Source: Oscillospiraceae bacterium (GTDB lineage Bacteria; Bacillota; Clostridia; Oscillospirales; UBA929). From it: a stretch of 57,483 nt of DNA. Below are positions 9,576 to 19,932 of the stretch, piece after piece; position 1 is the stretch's first letter; the number at the start of each line of letters is the position of its first letter. The notes beneath the pieces are model-generated. The model made no database searches, was not told the origin of the DNA, and saw only the letters and a program-made list of their open reading frames with translations. A program made the translations under genes and the position numbers. The stretch spans positions 1 through 57,483 of the forward strand of contig JAISCT010000022.1 of NCBI GenBank assembly GCA_031265355.1, read 5' to 3'.

Positions 9576-10811
9576 TTATCTGCTCTTCTTTTCCTCTTCG
9601 GCGGCGAGCGTCAGTTGTTTCTTGGAGACCTCGACGGCCTGCGGCGCCGCCGAAATGCGATAGTGCAGGACACCGTCCCAGATGGTCATCTCGTAAATCG
9701 CATATAGCCCAGTGAGCGTCTCTTGCAGGACCTCTCGCAGATCCGTTCCATCGAAGCGGAGGCTGAAGATGCGGTCGGACGTGTTGTAAAAGAGCCGGTT
9801 CCCGTGCCGGGCGAGATAGGGCGTCCGACCCCAGAAGGCGCCGGTTTCTCGGGCGTTCCAGCGCGCCGAAATCGTGCGGACGACTTCGGACGCGCCGGTG
9901 CGAAAGTCGTATGCCCTGAGGGTGTGTAGCTGGCCGTTCGAATTGGGGATATAGTACCACTTGCCGGCCTCATAGAGGATCTCCGTCGTGACATCGACCC
10001 AGAAGGCGTTTACATACGCCGTGCTGACGGCTTTGGGTGCGTCCGGGGACCAGCCGGTGTGGCGGTGGGCGGTGTCGCTGATCACACTGTCCGGGATCAG
10101 CAGATACTCGTGCTGAACGCGTCCGAGCATGTCGGAAAACTGCGCGTCGCGCGCGACGATCGGGTCGTTCCAGGTCACGTCTACATGGTACCAGGCGCCG
10201 GCGAGCCGAACCATGTTCCACGTGTGGTTCATCTTGAGACTGGAGACGCTCCGCCACGCGATACCGAGACGGTCCATCAGCAGCCCGAAGGCGAGACTGT
10301 ATCCCTCGCAGACCGCCGTCCGGTTCACAAGCGCATCGTAGGCGCTGCGGGCGGTCTGGGTCAGATCGTAGGCGATGTGACTTACCAGGTAGTCGTTGAC
10401 GGCCAAAATCTTTTCGGCCGGCGAAACATGTTGCGGCACGGCCGCAAGGGCCTCGGCGACAGCCCGGGCAAACACCGGCCGGCGCGCTTCGATCACCTGT
10501 TTGGAAGCCGTGTAAGTGGGCCCAAGAGAGAAGATATATCCGTCCCTGTACCGATAGCTGTAGCCGCCGCTCACGTAAAACAACTCCGGATGGGTGTTCA
10601 GGACGCCCTCAAAGAGGGCGCCGATGCCGGAGAGGGGGATCCGAAACGAGGACAGATCGATGTTTTCCTCGATGGCCTCAAAACCGGCCAGCAGCGCCTC
10701 TTCCGCCGTCGCCGCCGGCCGGCGCGCCGCCGCCAGAGACGGCGAAGCGAAGTGGAGGGTCAGAAACAGACAAAGACAGAGCAAACGGGCGAGGCGACGT
10801 TTGTGGGGCAA
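9576..10811 (-). CDS. Exported transglutaminase-like protein with C-terminal propeller-like region
   Basis: About 411 residues. A signal peptide (basic PHKRR then a hydrophobic stretch ending LAAA) is followed by a transglutaminase/protease-like core: AVCEGYSLAFG with the catalytic cysteine near residue 168, then NHTWNMV with the histidine and YHVDVTWND with the aspartate, so the triad is complete. After about residue 270 come repeated YY/LRAYDF and LFYNTSDRIFSLRFDG segments resembling the DUF5050 type of beta-propeller. The TTG at 10811 sits 8 bases after GGAGG and directly before the signal peptide; a TTG at 10856 is less likely. It probably processes cell-envelope peptides or proteins. Its partner genes are metN and metI. 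Confidence 0.8.
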   Translation of the reverse strand: MPHKRRLARLLCLCLFLTLHFASPSLAAARRPAATAEEALLAGFEAIEENIDLSSFRIPLSGIGALFEGVLNTHPELFYVSGGYSYRYRDGYIFSLGPTYTASKQVIEARRPVFARAVAEALAAVPQHVSPAEKILAVNDYLVSHIAYDLTQTARSAYDALVNRTAVCEGYSLAFGLLMDRLGIAWRSVSSLKMNHTWNMVRLAGAWYHVDVTWNDPIVARDAQFSDMLGRVQHEYLLIPDSVISDTAHRHTGWSPDAPKAVSTAYVNAFWVDVTTEILYEAGKWYYIPNSNGQLHTLRAYDFRTGASEVVRTISARWNARETGAFWGRTPYLARHGNRLFYNTSDRIFSLRFDGTDLREVLQETLTGLYAIYEMTIWDGVLHYRISAAPQAVEVSKKQLTLAAEEEKKSR

Positions 10812-10980
10812 AACGGGAGCCTCCTCTCTTCTGGACGACCGGATGGGCGCCTTCAATCTCTAAATACGTGACATGGATGCCGCGGCGATAGTTTACCATA
10901 AAATCGTGCCGGTGTAAACAGTGGCATATGGGCGCCGCGTTTTTCACTATTATACATGAAAACTGTTTCTTTTTTTCCAT

Positions 10981-11009
10981 TTACTTTGTGCGGAGCAGAC
11001 CAGTATAAT
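10981..11009 (+). promoter_or_regulatory. Possible promoter of the GH78 gene
   Basis: A perfect TATAAT at 11004-11009 lies 17 bases after a poor -35 (TTACTT). The weak -35 could mean that an activator is needed. The region 10812-11064 holds no other gene. Confidence 0.4.
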
Positions 11010-11064
11010 GAAACAAAGACCCAGTGTAGATACATGTTATTGTCAGGGAAGGAGAAATTTGGAT

Positions 11065-14000
11065 ATGTTTAGGAAGCGGCAAGGATGGAAACGGTGGTTG
11101 GCGTTGGTGCTGGTGACAGCTACAATGGGCTCCTTTTTCGCGGGGGTAACGCCGGCACGCGCGGCGCCTGATCTGGAAGTATACGGGATGACCACGGAGT
11201 ATATGAAGGATCCGATTGGTCTGGGGCGGCAGGATCTGGTGTTTTCCTGGAAACTCCGCAAGGGGGATGAGAGAGGTGTGCGGCAGGCCACATACCAGAT
11301 CCTGGTGTCCGATGGAGACGAGATGCTCTGGGACAGCGGTGTCGTGACGTCCGACTGCGCCAGCGGCGTTCTCTACGGCGGGGGTGCGCTGGCGGCCGGG
11401 CAGGCGTACCACTGGCGCGTCACGGTCACGGACAACCGGGGTGCCTCGGCGTCGGACGAGGCAACGTTTGGCATGGGATTGTTCACGGAAGCGGACTGGA
11501 ACGGCGCGCAGTGGATCAGCAGCACGGGCGGGACGAGCACCGGCGGCGGTGCGGATCCCGAACGCTACACGGTGGAGGCCGATTTCACGTTGGAGACGGG
11601 CAGCTTTGGACTGATGTTGGGAGCCGACACCAACAACTTCTTTCTATATCAGCTCAACGCGGTGCACGACAATACGTACATATACGTCCGGCCGCACAGA
11701 TGGGCCGGCGGCGGCGCCGCGCTTCTGGGAGAGAACAACACCGGCATCCCTATTGAGGACTTTTTGGGGCGGGAACACAATCTGCGGCTGGAGATCGATC
11801 ACGGGCGTCTCACCGGCTATCTGGACGGGAGCCTAGTGACCTACGACGGGCAGGAGGCACTGACGCACGACGCCATCCGAGAATTGGCCGGGGTCGGGGT
11901 CCGCGCCTATTACAACCCGAACAATACGGACAAGGACGCGGTTAAAATCAACAAGCTGGTGCTGCGGGACAGTCTGGGGCGCCTTGCCTACTATGACGAT
12001 TTCACAGGCGCCAACTCCTTGGACCGGGGCACTGTGGAGGACGGACAGCTCGTTATCTGTCCGACCGGCACGGAGTCGGTGGAATGGCGCGCGTGGCAGC
12101 GGCCGGCGGACAGCCAGATATACTCCGCGCAAGCGGACGTGCAGATCGGAGCCTGCGCGGCGGGGTTTGTGTTGGGTGCTCAAGACAGCAGCCATTTTTA
12201 TATGTGGCAGCTAAACACCTTCGACTACCCGGCTTGGTCGGCGCCGGCGGCGGAGAAACTGACGTATCTGCGTCCGCACCTGTGGAACGGCGGGCCGTCG
12301 GAGTACGGCCAGGATGTGAACGTCAACGACGTCGTGAGCAAGGCGGAGGTGGAGAGCGCACCGGTGACTCTTCGCGTGGATGTGAATAACGGGACGCTCA
12401 CGACCTATCTCAATGGTGTGCGGGTGGACCAAAGAACCAGCGCCCAGCACTACGGCATCGGCGCCGTGGGGGCCCGACAGGCAAAAGACACGAATTCTCC
12501 TGTGCCGGAGACAGGGTATTTCGACAACATCCTGCTGCGGGATACGGGTGGCCGCGTGGTCTCGTCTGATGACTTTGAAGACGGGGTCAACCACTACGAG
12601 GGCGCCGGCGCCTCTCTTGAGGGCGGGCGGCTGAAGGCATCCGGCGGCAGCGGCCGGGAGGTCTTTCTGCGCGCCGATACGACGCCGGCGCCGCAGGGCG
12701 CGTCCCGCGTGCCGCTGCTTCGCAAGGACTTTACGACCAAGGACAAAGAGATTGCCCGCGCGGTCGTGTACGCCAGTGCGCTGGGGCATTACGAACTGCA
12801 GCTGAACGGCGACAAGGTGGGCGAGGACTATATGGCCCCCGGCTGGACGGAATACGATACGCGTGTGCAGTACCAGGCGTACGACGTGACGGCGCAGGTG
12901 ACGAAAAACGCGGTGAGCAGCCTGGGTGCCATGCTTGCGCCCGGTTGGTACGCCGGGAATATCTCCATCCTGGGCAACCGGATCTACGGCAGCACGCAGG
13001 CGCTAATCGCGAATCTGGTGATCGAGTATGCGGACGGCGAGAAACAGACCGTTGTGACGGACGGGACATGGACATACTCCCTAGACGGACCGATCCTTGA
13101 GACGGATATGTTTGACGGGGAGAGCTACGACGCCGCCCGGGAACTTGGCGGCGGCAAGTACGGCTGGGCCGTTCCCAGTTTTGACAACAGCGCATGGGGC
13201 ACGGCGGGCGTCCTGTTCGACCGTGCGTTCGGTGTCAAGACAGATGCCTCCGGCGACAACACCATCGCCCTGACGGCGCAGATTGGTCCGACGGTCAGGC
13301 AGATCCGGACGTTGACGCCGGTCTCTATCCGGCAGGTGGGCGGCAAGTACATTGTGGATATGGGCCAAAACTTTGCCGGTATTCTGGAGATGAGCCTCAC
13401 GGGCCACACGGGCCAGACGGCGACAATCCGTTACGGTGAGATGCTCAACGACGGCCCGCAGGGGCAGCGCGGCAACGACAACCCGGACGGCGCCGGTTCG
13501 CTGTATACGTCCAACCTGCGTTCGGCAAAGGCGACGGACCGGTACACCTTTAAATCGGACCAAAAGGAGACGTGGACGCCCACTTTTACCTTCCACGGGT
13601 TCCGCTACGCGGAAATCTCCGGCGTGAGCGAGGCCCCCGCGCTGAGCGACATCCGGGGTCTGGCCCTGGCGTCCGCGATGGATGAGACCGGTGCGTTTGA
13701 CAGCTCCAGCGCCCTGCTAAATCAGATCTACCAAAACGCCTTCTGGGGGCAGCGTTCGAACTTCCTGAGCGTCCCGACCGACTGCCCGCAGCGCGACGAG
13801 CGCATGGGCTGGGGGGCGGACACCCATGTGTTCGCCGGCACGGGCCTCTACAACATGGACGCCTCGATGTTCTACCAAAAATGGCTGCAGGACGTACGGG
13901 ACGGGCAGGCGGCAGGCGGCGGATACGGCGACGTCGCGCCGAATCCGCACAACTTTATGAACGACATCGTCTGGAACGCGGGCGGCGTCATCCTGCCGCA

Positions 14001-17000
14001 CACCATCTGGCGCATGACCGGGGACACGCGCGTGCTGACGGACAGTTACGACTCGATGCGGCGTTACATGGCATATCGCATGGGGATGGGCGACATCCAA
14101 TCCTGTGGGTACGGCGACTGGCTCGAACCGGTGGATGGCAGTTCAGATAAAAATGTGGTCGGCACCGCCTACTTCGCGTATCAGCTCTCACTGATGGCGG
14201 ACATCGCGGAGGCGCTGGGCCGCAGCGCGGACGCGGACGCCTATCGGGCGCGCTTCGCGCAGGTAAACAGCGCTTTTCACACGCAGTTCGCGGCGGCGGA
14301 CGGAACGATCTCCAACGGCATCCAGAGCGGCTATGTGCTGGCGCTGGGCGTGGGGCTGACGACACCAGAGACCGAACCGCTGTTTGTGAACAAACTGGTG
14401 GACCGGATTGCCGCGGACGGCGGTCTCATGTCGGTGGGCTTTGTGTCCGTCAACAAGCTGATGCCCGTGCTGACGCGGTACGGCCACAGCGATATCGCCT
14501 ACCAACTGGCGCTCACGACGCAGTATCCGTCCTGGGGGTACAGCATCGCCCAGGGGGCGACCACCGTCTGGGAAAGATGGAACTCATACACAGTGGCGAA
14601 CGGCTTCGGCCCGGTGAGCATGAACTCCTTCAACCACTACTCGTTCGGCAGCGTGGCGGAGTGGTTTTACAGCGGTATCGCCGGCATCGGCGCGGACCCC
14701 GAGGCCCCGGGCTTTCAAAATGTGATCATCGCGCCCACGCTGGACGGCCGGCTCACCTACGCAAACGCACGGTATGAGTCGATTCGCGGCGAGATTTTTT
14801 CCGGCTGGGCGCATGAGGCTGGAGAAACTTACGCGCTGGAAGTACGCGTGCCCGCCAATGCGACGGCGACCGTCGTGCTGCCGGTCGCCCCGGACACGGT
14901 CTGGGAAGGCGGCCTGCGCGTGCTGGATGAGAACGGCGCGGCGCAAGGCGAGGGCATCTCGGCCGTCGCGGGCCGTGTGGACGAGACGCGTATCTCCGTC
15001 GGTTCCGGTCGGTATCGCTTCACCTTCGACTGGGCGGCGCCGGCGACGCGCGCAGCCCTGCAGGCGGCCGTCACCGCGGCGGAAAAAACAGCGGAGATGG
15101 AGGAAGACTACACGGCGGAGAGCCTGACGGCGCTGCAAAGGGCTCTGGCGGCGGCTAAAGAAGTTCTGGCGGCGCCGACGGCGACCCAGGGCGAGGTGGA
15201 CGCCGCGGCCGAGGCGTTGCAGGCAGCCGTGGCCGCGCTGGAAAAGAGCGGCTATGTGAACCTTGCCTATCAAAGGCCGGTGACGGCATCCAGCCAGGTG
15301 AGCGCCGGCGGCATCTTCTCATCGGACAAATTGACGGATGGCGCGCGGCGGGGCGGCGGGGAGACGACGTGGTCCTCAAACAATACGTTGAATGCCAACC
15401 ACACGGAGTGGGTCACGATCGATCTGGGAGCGGCCGTGACGTTCAACCGCTTTGTGATCTTCCCGCGTGACGACGACACGAGACCGGAGACCGGCGGTCA
15501 CGGGTTCCCCAACGCCTTCTCTCTGGAGGTGTCGCAGGACGGCGTGCAGTGGACGTCGGTGGGCGACTACACGCAATATCCGTTCACGGGAACGCAGGCG
15601 CAGCGCTTCCGGCTGCCGGAGCAGACGGCACGCTATGTGCGCATGACGGGGACTGGTCTCAACCTGGTCGAGGGACTGTACCGCATGCAGCTCGCTGAGT
15701 TTGAGATCTACCACATCGAAGAGACGGTCGAGGCGCAGTGGATCTGGGATCGCGCCACCGACGATCGGAACACGTGGACAGCCTTCCGCAAACGTTTCAC
15801 GCTTGCTGCGGCGCCCGCGGGGCCGGTGGACGCCCAGATCGCCGTAGATGCGAAATATTGGCTGTACGTCAACGGGGAACTCGCGGTGTTCGAAGGCGGG
15901 CTGAAGCGCGGACCCAACTGGAATGATACCTATGTGGATCATGTGGACATCGCCCCGTACCTGCGCGCCGGTGAGAATACGATTGCAGTGCTGGCCTGGC
16001 ACTTTGGGCAGGGCGACTGGTATTCGGCTACCAACAGCGGGCAGGCAGGCCTGTACTTCTCCGTGACGGGCGGCGGCGTCCGGGTGGCGTCCGACGAGAG
16101 CTGGAAAGCGCGGCGCGTCGAGGCCTATGGCTTTGCGTCCCAGCAACCGAACTACCGCATCCCAGAGAGCAGCCTGCTGTTTGACGCGCGGAAGGGACTC
16201 ACAAACTGGCAGGCGACGGACTACGACGACGGGGCGTGGGCACAGGCGATGACCTTTGGCTCGGCCGGCACGGCGCCGTGGAACCGGCTGGAGGACAGAC
16301 CGATTCCGCTGTTCGCTTACGGCGACTACGTGGCGTTTGAGGAAACCGAACTCACAAAGACGGTGGCACAGGCGGGGTCTGCCCTACGTGAGATCCCGGC
16401 GGACGACTACGTCATCGAGGCCCAGTTCCGCATCGTCTCGGCCGCCTTCGGCGTCATCTTTGGGTATCAGGACACGAACAATTTGAACATGTGGCAGATC
16501 TTCGGCACAAGCGCCGGCGACGTAAACAACGGTGTGCCCTGGTTAAAGCCGCACATCAAATCAAACGGCGTTTGGAGCGTGGCGGGCAAATTCAATATCG
16601 ACAGCGTACCGCACGATGAGATGTTCACCCACGAGTACACACTGCGGCTGGTGGTGGAGAACAAAGAAGTGAAGGGCTATGTGGACGGGAACCTGGTCTA
16701 TACGGGGCAGGCGCTGAACACCCGGGGCGGTTTCGGGTTCCGCGCGGACCCCGGAGGAGAACAGGGGTCGGTGGGTTCCCTCAAGGTAACGAGCCTCGAC
16801 GGAGCCGAAGTTTACTATGAGGATCACTTTGACGGGGAAAACAACTTCAACCGCGGCGTCATCGAAGACGGGCGTTTTGTGTGGAGGGGCACAGGCAGCG
16901 ATGAGGCTATCGCCGTGATCAAACAGCTCACCGCGACGTACACGGCCAAGCTGCCGACGAACTTCCAGTTCACGCCATATATCCGGCTCAACGCGCCGAA

Positions 17001-19839
17001 GGAGGGTGCGATGATCCGGATGTACACGGACAAATTGAACGTGGGCTGCGTCATGGCGGAGTACATCACCAAGGCGGGGCCGCAGACGTATGAATCCCTC
17101 GGGTGGATGAATGGCGACCAACTGATCTTCGAGGTGCCGGCGGACGTCGAGGTGGAGGCGCTGGGCTACCGACGTTCCGGATATGCGGCCACCTTCGACG
17201 GATCCTTCACGTCGGACGACGAATTCCTGAACATCCTGTGGCGCAAAGCGCGGGATACCTTGTACGTGACGATGCGAGACGGTTTCATGGACTGCCCGGA
17301 CCGCGAGCGAGCCCAATGGTGGGGCGACGCGGTGAATGAGATGCAGATGGCGTTTTACTCGCTGTCCCCTGACGCGGCCCTGCTGGTGAAGAAGGGCATC
17401 GGGAATGTACTCGGCTATGTGCGCGACGGCGTGATCCCCACGGTGGCGCCGATCAATACAAGCTGGTTTGAACTGCCGGCGCAGTCCATGGCCGGCATCA
17501 TGAGTTTCTATCTGTACTATGAGTACACGGGCGACGACAGCCATTTCGCGCGGGCGTACCCTGCGGCGCACACCTACCTGCTGACGAAATTCAACATGGG
17601 CGCGGACGGCGTAGTTCAGCACCGGGGCGGCAGCTGGGACTGGAGCGACTGGGGCAGCTACTCCGACCAGAAGCTGATCACGAACGCCTGGTACTATGTG
17701 GCGCTCGACCGCACGCTGAAGATGGCGGAGAGACTCGGCGCCGACATGGAGACCGACGCGACGGTGCAGGCATTGCAGGCGCGGAAACGCTCGATCGAGG
17801 AACACTTCGACGCAGTGTTCTGGAACGACGGCGGATTTTACCGCACACCCGGCGTGGGGACGACGGACGACCGGGGCAACGCGCTGGCGGTGTATGCCGG
17901 GCTGGCGTCGGCGGATCGATATCCGGCGCTGCGCAATGTCCTGATGACCACACGGCACGCGAGCCCATATATGGAGAAATACGTGCTGGAGGCGCTGTAC
18001 CTGATGGGATACGAGGACAGTGCGCTGGAGCGGATGAAGAGCCGCTACGCGGAGATGGTGGCGAGCCATTACTCCACGCTGTGGGAGTTCTGGGACCCGA
18101 ACAGCGGCACACAAAACCACGCGTGGACGGGCGGTCCGCTCACAATGCTCAGCGGGTACGCCGCGGGCGTGCGGCCGCTGACGCCCGGTTATGAGACGTT
18201 CACGGTAGCGCCGCAGCTCGGCGGTATCCGGAACCTCAGTGTGGTGGTACCCACGGTGCGCGGGGAGATCGCGGTGTCGGCGGACGCCGCGCCAGACGGC
18301 ACGGCGCGGGTGCACACGACGGTACCGGCGGGCACGACGGCGGTGGTCGGCGTCCCGCTGACCGGCGGACGCCGCGCCACGACGGTATACTGCGGAGACG
18401 AAACCATCTGGGAGAACGGACAGGATATGCCAAACGAAGCCGGCCTCACGAGCACCGGCTCAGACGACAAATTTGTGTACTTCACTGTGACGTCGGACAT
18501 CACGCTGACCGCGGCGCGTGGCGCAGTGCAGATGCTTACAGTGAGTGTGGACGATGGACAGAACATGAGACTCTTTGTGGACGGTGTGGAACAGGCGGCG
18601 CCGTACCAGGCCATGTATCTGAAGGGCGAACGCGTACGGATCCAGTTTGTGTCCCGCTACGCCGGCGAATACGGCGTGGTGGCCGTCGACGGCGCCGATC
18701 TCGGCGACGAGACGCAGATGGACTACATGGTGCAGATGGAAAAGGATTATACGCTGCTGGCGCACGCCGAATGGATCGGCCCGGTTAACCTGGCCCGTGG
18801 GAAGATCCCCGTAGAGGCGGACAACGCGATGGTAGGGGCTGCCGACGGCGCTTGGGGTTCAAACAATCTGGTGGACGGTGAGCGTGTCGGACGGGCCGGG
18901 AAGTCGGGCTTTACAACGCGGGAATACTTCAGCCAGCGCGATATCTCCGCAAACCCGCACAAGGTAACAATCGACCTTGGCGCCGTGAAGAACGTCGACA
19001 GGGTGTACATCTACCCGCGGTCCGACGCGGCGACGGCGCAGGGCGGCTACCCAAATTACCCGCAGGACTTCACGATCCAGGTGAGCACCGACGGCGTCAG
19101 CTACACGGCGGTCAAGACGGTGACAGGCGAACCGGCGCCGACGGCGGCGCAGGGCCGGGGCGAATATGTCTTTGACGTGGTGCCGGCGCGTTATGTGCGC
19201 ATCGTGACGACGATGTTGGGCCTGCCCGCGGCGGACGAGGGCACCGATGCTCAGGGGCGCGTGCGCAATCGGCTGCAGCTTGCCGAGATCGAAGTGTACG
19301 GACAGTCGGACTTCACGTTTGACGTGGCGGTCGACAAAGCGGCCCGGACCGTGACGGTCATAGGGTCCGGCTTCGAACCGGGCGAGCGGGCGCTGCTGCG
19401 CACCGGCTACAACTACGCGCCGGCGGCACAGGCAAACGACTACCGCCTGTACGTCACGGCAGACGGCGCCGGCCGCGTGGATCTCACACTGCCGGCATCA
19501 GTGACGGCGGACTTGCCCTGGCTGGGCGGACACCGCTACTATGTGTCGCTGGGTGGCGTGACGAAGTCTGCGCCGATTCCGGCCACCGAGGTGCGGGCGC
19601 ACTCGTCAGCGCGCATCTCGCTGCGCATCAAGGGCAAAGCGCCGCTGAACCTGAACGTGGAGGCGCTGCCGGAGGAGGCGTACGCCGTGACGTCCAGCAA
19701 CGCCGCCGTCGTGGCGGTGGATCGGGTGGACGGCGCCTGGGTGGTCACCGGCAAAAAGGCTGGTACGGTACTCGTCACAGTGCGCGTGTCAGAGGAATAC
19801 GGCGCCGCCGTCCACGTTGTGACGGTCTCCGTGGGCTGA
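11065..19839 (+). CDS. Giant secreted double alpha-L-rhamnosidase (two GH78 modules)
   Basis: 2,924 residues from the ATG at 11065, which directly precedes a signal peptide (FRKRQGWKRW, hydrophobic core, ARAA). Order: Fn3-like N-terminal GH78 domain (about 35-150); two concanavalin-like segments inserted in it (about 170-520); Bac_rhamnosid N and core, first GH78 module (to about 1320), with CPQRDERMGW (E912, likely general acid) and TTVWERW (E1170, likely general base); FIVAR helical domain (about 1330-1395); F5/8-type discoidin domain (1398-1550); a second GH78 module (1556-2385) with CPDRERAQWW (E2081) and STLWEFW (E2341); a second discoidin-like domain (2573-2745); C-terminal Ig-like segments. 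Both modules keep both glutamates. Function: release of alpha-L-rhamnose from polysaccharides or glycosides. No LPXTG or S-layer anchor is visible. Confidence 0.88.
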   Translation: MFRKRQGWKRWLALVLVTATMGSFFAGVTPARAAPDLEVYGMTTEYMKDPIGLGRQDLVFSWKLRKGDERGVRQATYQILVSDGDEMLWDSGVVTSDCASGVLYGGGALAAGQAYHWRVTVTDNRGASASDEATFGMGLFTEADWNGAQWISSTGGTSTGGGADPERYTVEADFTLETGSFGLMLGADTNNFFLYQLNAVHDNTYIYVRPHRWAGGGAALLGENNTGIPIEDFLGREHNLRLEIDHGRLTGYLDGSLVTYDGQEALTHDAIRELAGVGVRAYYNPNNTDKDAVKINKLVLRDSLGRLAYYDDFTGANSLDRGTVEDGQLVICPTGTESVEWRAWQRPADSQIYSAQADVQIGACAAGFVLGAQDSSHFYMWQLNTFDYPAWSAPAAEKLTYLRPHLWNGGPSEYGQDVNVNDVVSKAEVESAPVTLRVDVNNGTLTTYLNGVRVDQRTSAQHYGIGAVGARQAKDTNSPVPETGYFDNILLRDTGGRVVSSDDFEDGVNHYEGAGASLEGGRLKASGGSGREVFLRADTTPAPQGASRVPLLRKDFTTKDKEIARAVVYASALGHYELQLNGDKVGEDYMAPGWTEYDTRVQYQAYDVTAQVTKNAVSSLGAMLAPGWYAGNISILGNRIYGSTQALIANLVIEYADGEKQTVVTDGTWTYSLDGPILETDMFDGESYDAARELGGGKYGWAVPSFDNSAWGTAGVLFDRAFGVKTDASGDNTIALTAQIGPTVRQIRTLTPVSIRQVGGKYIVDMGQNFAGILEMSLTGHTGQTATIRYGEMLNDGPQGQRGNDNPDGAGSLYTSNLRSAKATDRYTFKSDQKETWTPTFTFHGFRYAEISGVSEAPALSDIRGLALASAMDETGAFDSSSALLNQIYQNAFWGQRSNFLSVPTDCPQRDERMGWGADTHVFAGTGLYNMDASMFYQKWLQDVRDGQAAGGGYGDVAPNPHNFMNDIVWNAGGVILPHTIWRMTGDTRVLTDSYDSMRRYMAYRMGMGDIQSCGYGDWLEPVDGSSDKNVVGTAYFAYQLSLMADIAEALGRSADADAYRARFAQVNSAFHTQFAAADGTISNGIQSGYVLALGVGLTTPETEPLFVNKLVDRIAADGGLMSVGFVSVNKLMPVLTRYGHSDIAYQLALTTQYPSWGYSIAQGATTVWERWNSYTVANGFGPVSMNSFNHYSFGSVAEWFYSGIAGIGADPEAPGFQNVIIAPTLDGRLTYANARYESIRGEIFSGWAHEAGETYALEVRVPANATATVVLPVAPDTVWEGGLRVLDENGAAQGEGISAVAGRVDETRISVGSGRYRFTFDWAAPATRAALQAAVTAAEKTAEMEEDYTAESLTALQRALAAAKEVLAAPTATQGEVDAAAEALQAAVAALEKSGYVNLAYQRPVTASSQVSAGGIFSSDKLTDGARRGGGETTWSSNNTLNANHTEWVTIDLGAAVTFNRFVIFPRDDDTRPETGGHGFPNAFSLEVSQDGVQWTSVGDYTQYPFTGTQAQRFRLPEQTARYVRMTGTGLNLVEGLYRMQLAEFEIYHIEETVEAQWIWDRATDDRNTWTAFRKRFTLAAAPAGPVDAQIAVDAKYWLYVNGELAVFEGGLKRGPNWNDTYVDHVDIAPYLRAGENTIAVLAWHFGQGDWYSATNSGQAGLYFSVTGGGVRVASDESWKARRVEAYGFASQQPNYRIPESSLLFDARKGLTNWQATDYDDGAWAQAMTFGSAGTAPWNRLEDRPIPLFAYGDYVAFEETELTKTVAQAGSALREIPADDYVIEAQFRIVSAAFGVIFGYQDTNNLNMWQIFGTSAGDVNNGVPWLKPHIKSNGVWSVAGKFNIDSVPHDEMFTHEYTLRLVVENKEVKGYVDGNLVYTGQALNTRGGFGFRADPGGEQGSVGSLKVTSLDGAEVYYEDHFDGENNFNRGVIEDGRFVWRGTGSDEAIAVIKQLTATYTAKLPTNFQFTPYIRLNAPKEGAMIRMYTDKLNVGCVMAEYITKAGPQTYESLGWMNGDQLIFEVPADVEVEALGYRRSGYAATFDGSFTSDDEFLNILWRKARDTLYVTMRDGFMDCPDRERAQWWGDAVNEMQMAFYSLSPDAALLVKKGIGNVLGYVRDGVIPTVAPINTSWFELPAQSMAGIMSFYLYYEYTGDDSHFARAYPAAHTYLLTKFNMGADGVVQHRGGSWDWSDWGSYSDQKLITNAWYYVALDRTLKMAERLGADMETDATVQALQARKRSIEEHFDAVFWNDGGFYRTPGVGTTDDRGNALAVYAGLASADRYPALRNVLMTTRHASPYMEKYVLEALYLMGYEDSALERMKSRYAEMVASHYSTLWEFWDPNSGTQNHAWTGGPLTMLSGYAAGVRPLTPGYETFTVAPQLGGIRNLSVVVPTVRGEIAVSADAAPDGTARVHTTVPAGTTAVVGVPLTGGRRATTVYCGDETIWENGQDMPNEAGLTSTGSDDKFVYFTVTSDITLTAARGAVQMLTVSVDDGQNMRLFVDGVEQAAPYQAMYLKGERVRIQFVSRYAGEYGVVAVDGADLGDETQMDYMVQMEKDYTLLAHAEWIGPVNLARGKIPVEADNAMVGAADGAWGSNNLVDGERVGRAGKSGFTTREYFSQRDISANPHKVTIDLGAVKNVDRVYIYPRSDAATAQGGYPNYPQDFTIQVSTDGVSYTAVKTVTGEPAPTAAQGRGEYVFDVVPARYVRIVTTMLGLPAADEGTDAQGRVRNRLQLAEIEVYGQSDFTFDVAVDKAARTVTVIGSGFEPGERALLRTGYNYAPAAQANDYRLYVTADGAGRVDLTLPASVTADLPWLGGHRYYVSLGGVTKSAPIPATEVRAHSSARISLRIKGKAPLNLNVEALPEEAYAVTSSNAAVVAVDRVDGAWVVTGKKAGTVLVTVRVSEEYGAAVHVVTVSVG

Positions 19840-19874
19840 CGAGGGCGAAATATCTAAAAATTTACCAATCGCAG

Positions 19875-19923
19875 CCGAGCACAAAACAGCCCCGCCGATT
19901 CGGCGGGGCTGTTTTGTGCTCGG
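19875..19923. terminator. Bidirectional terminator after the GH78 gene
   Basis: A 24-base perfect inverted repeat (19875-19898 with 19900-19923) with A/T-rich outer arms lies between the GH78 stop and the converging ATPase remnant. Confidence 0.85.
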
Positions 19924-19932
19924 TTGCGGCCT

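Noticed and set aside
16561..18315. A 584-codon open frame antisense to the GH78 gene
   Set aside because: Shadow frame without recognisable domains.
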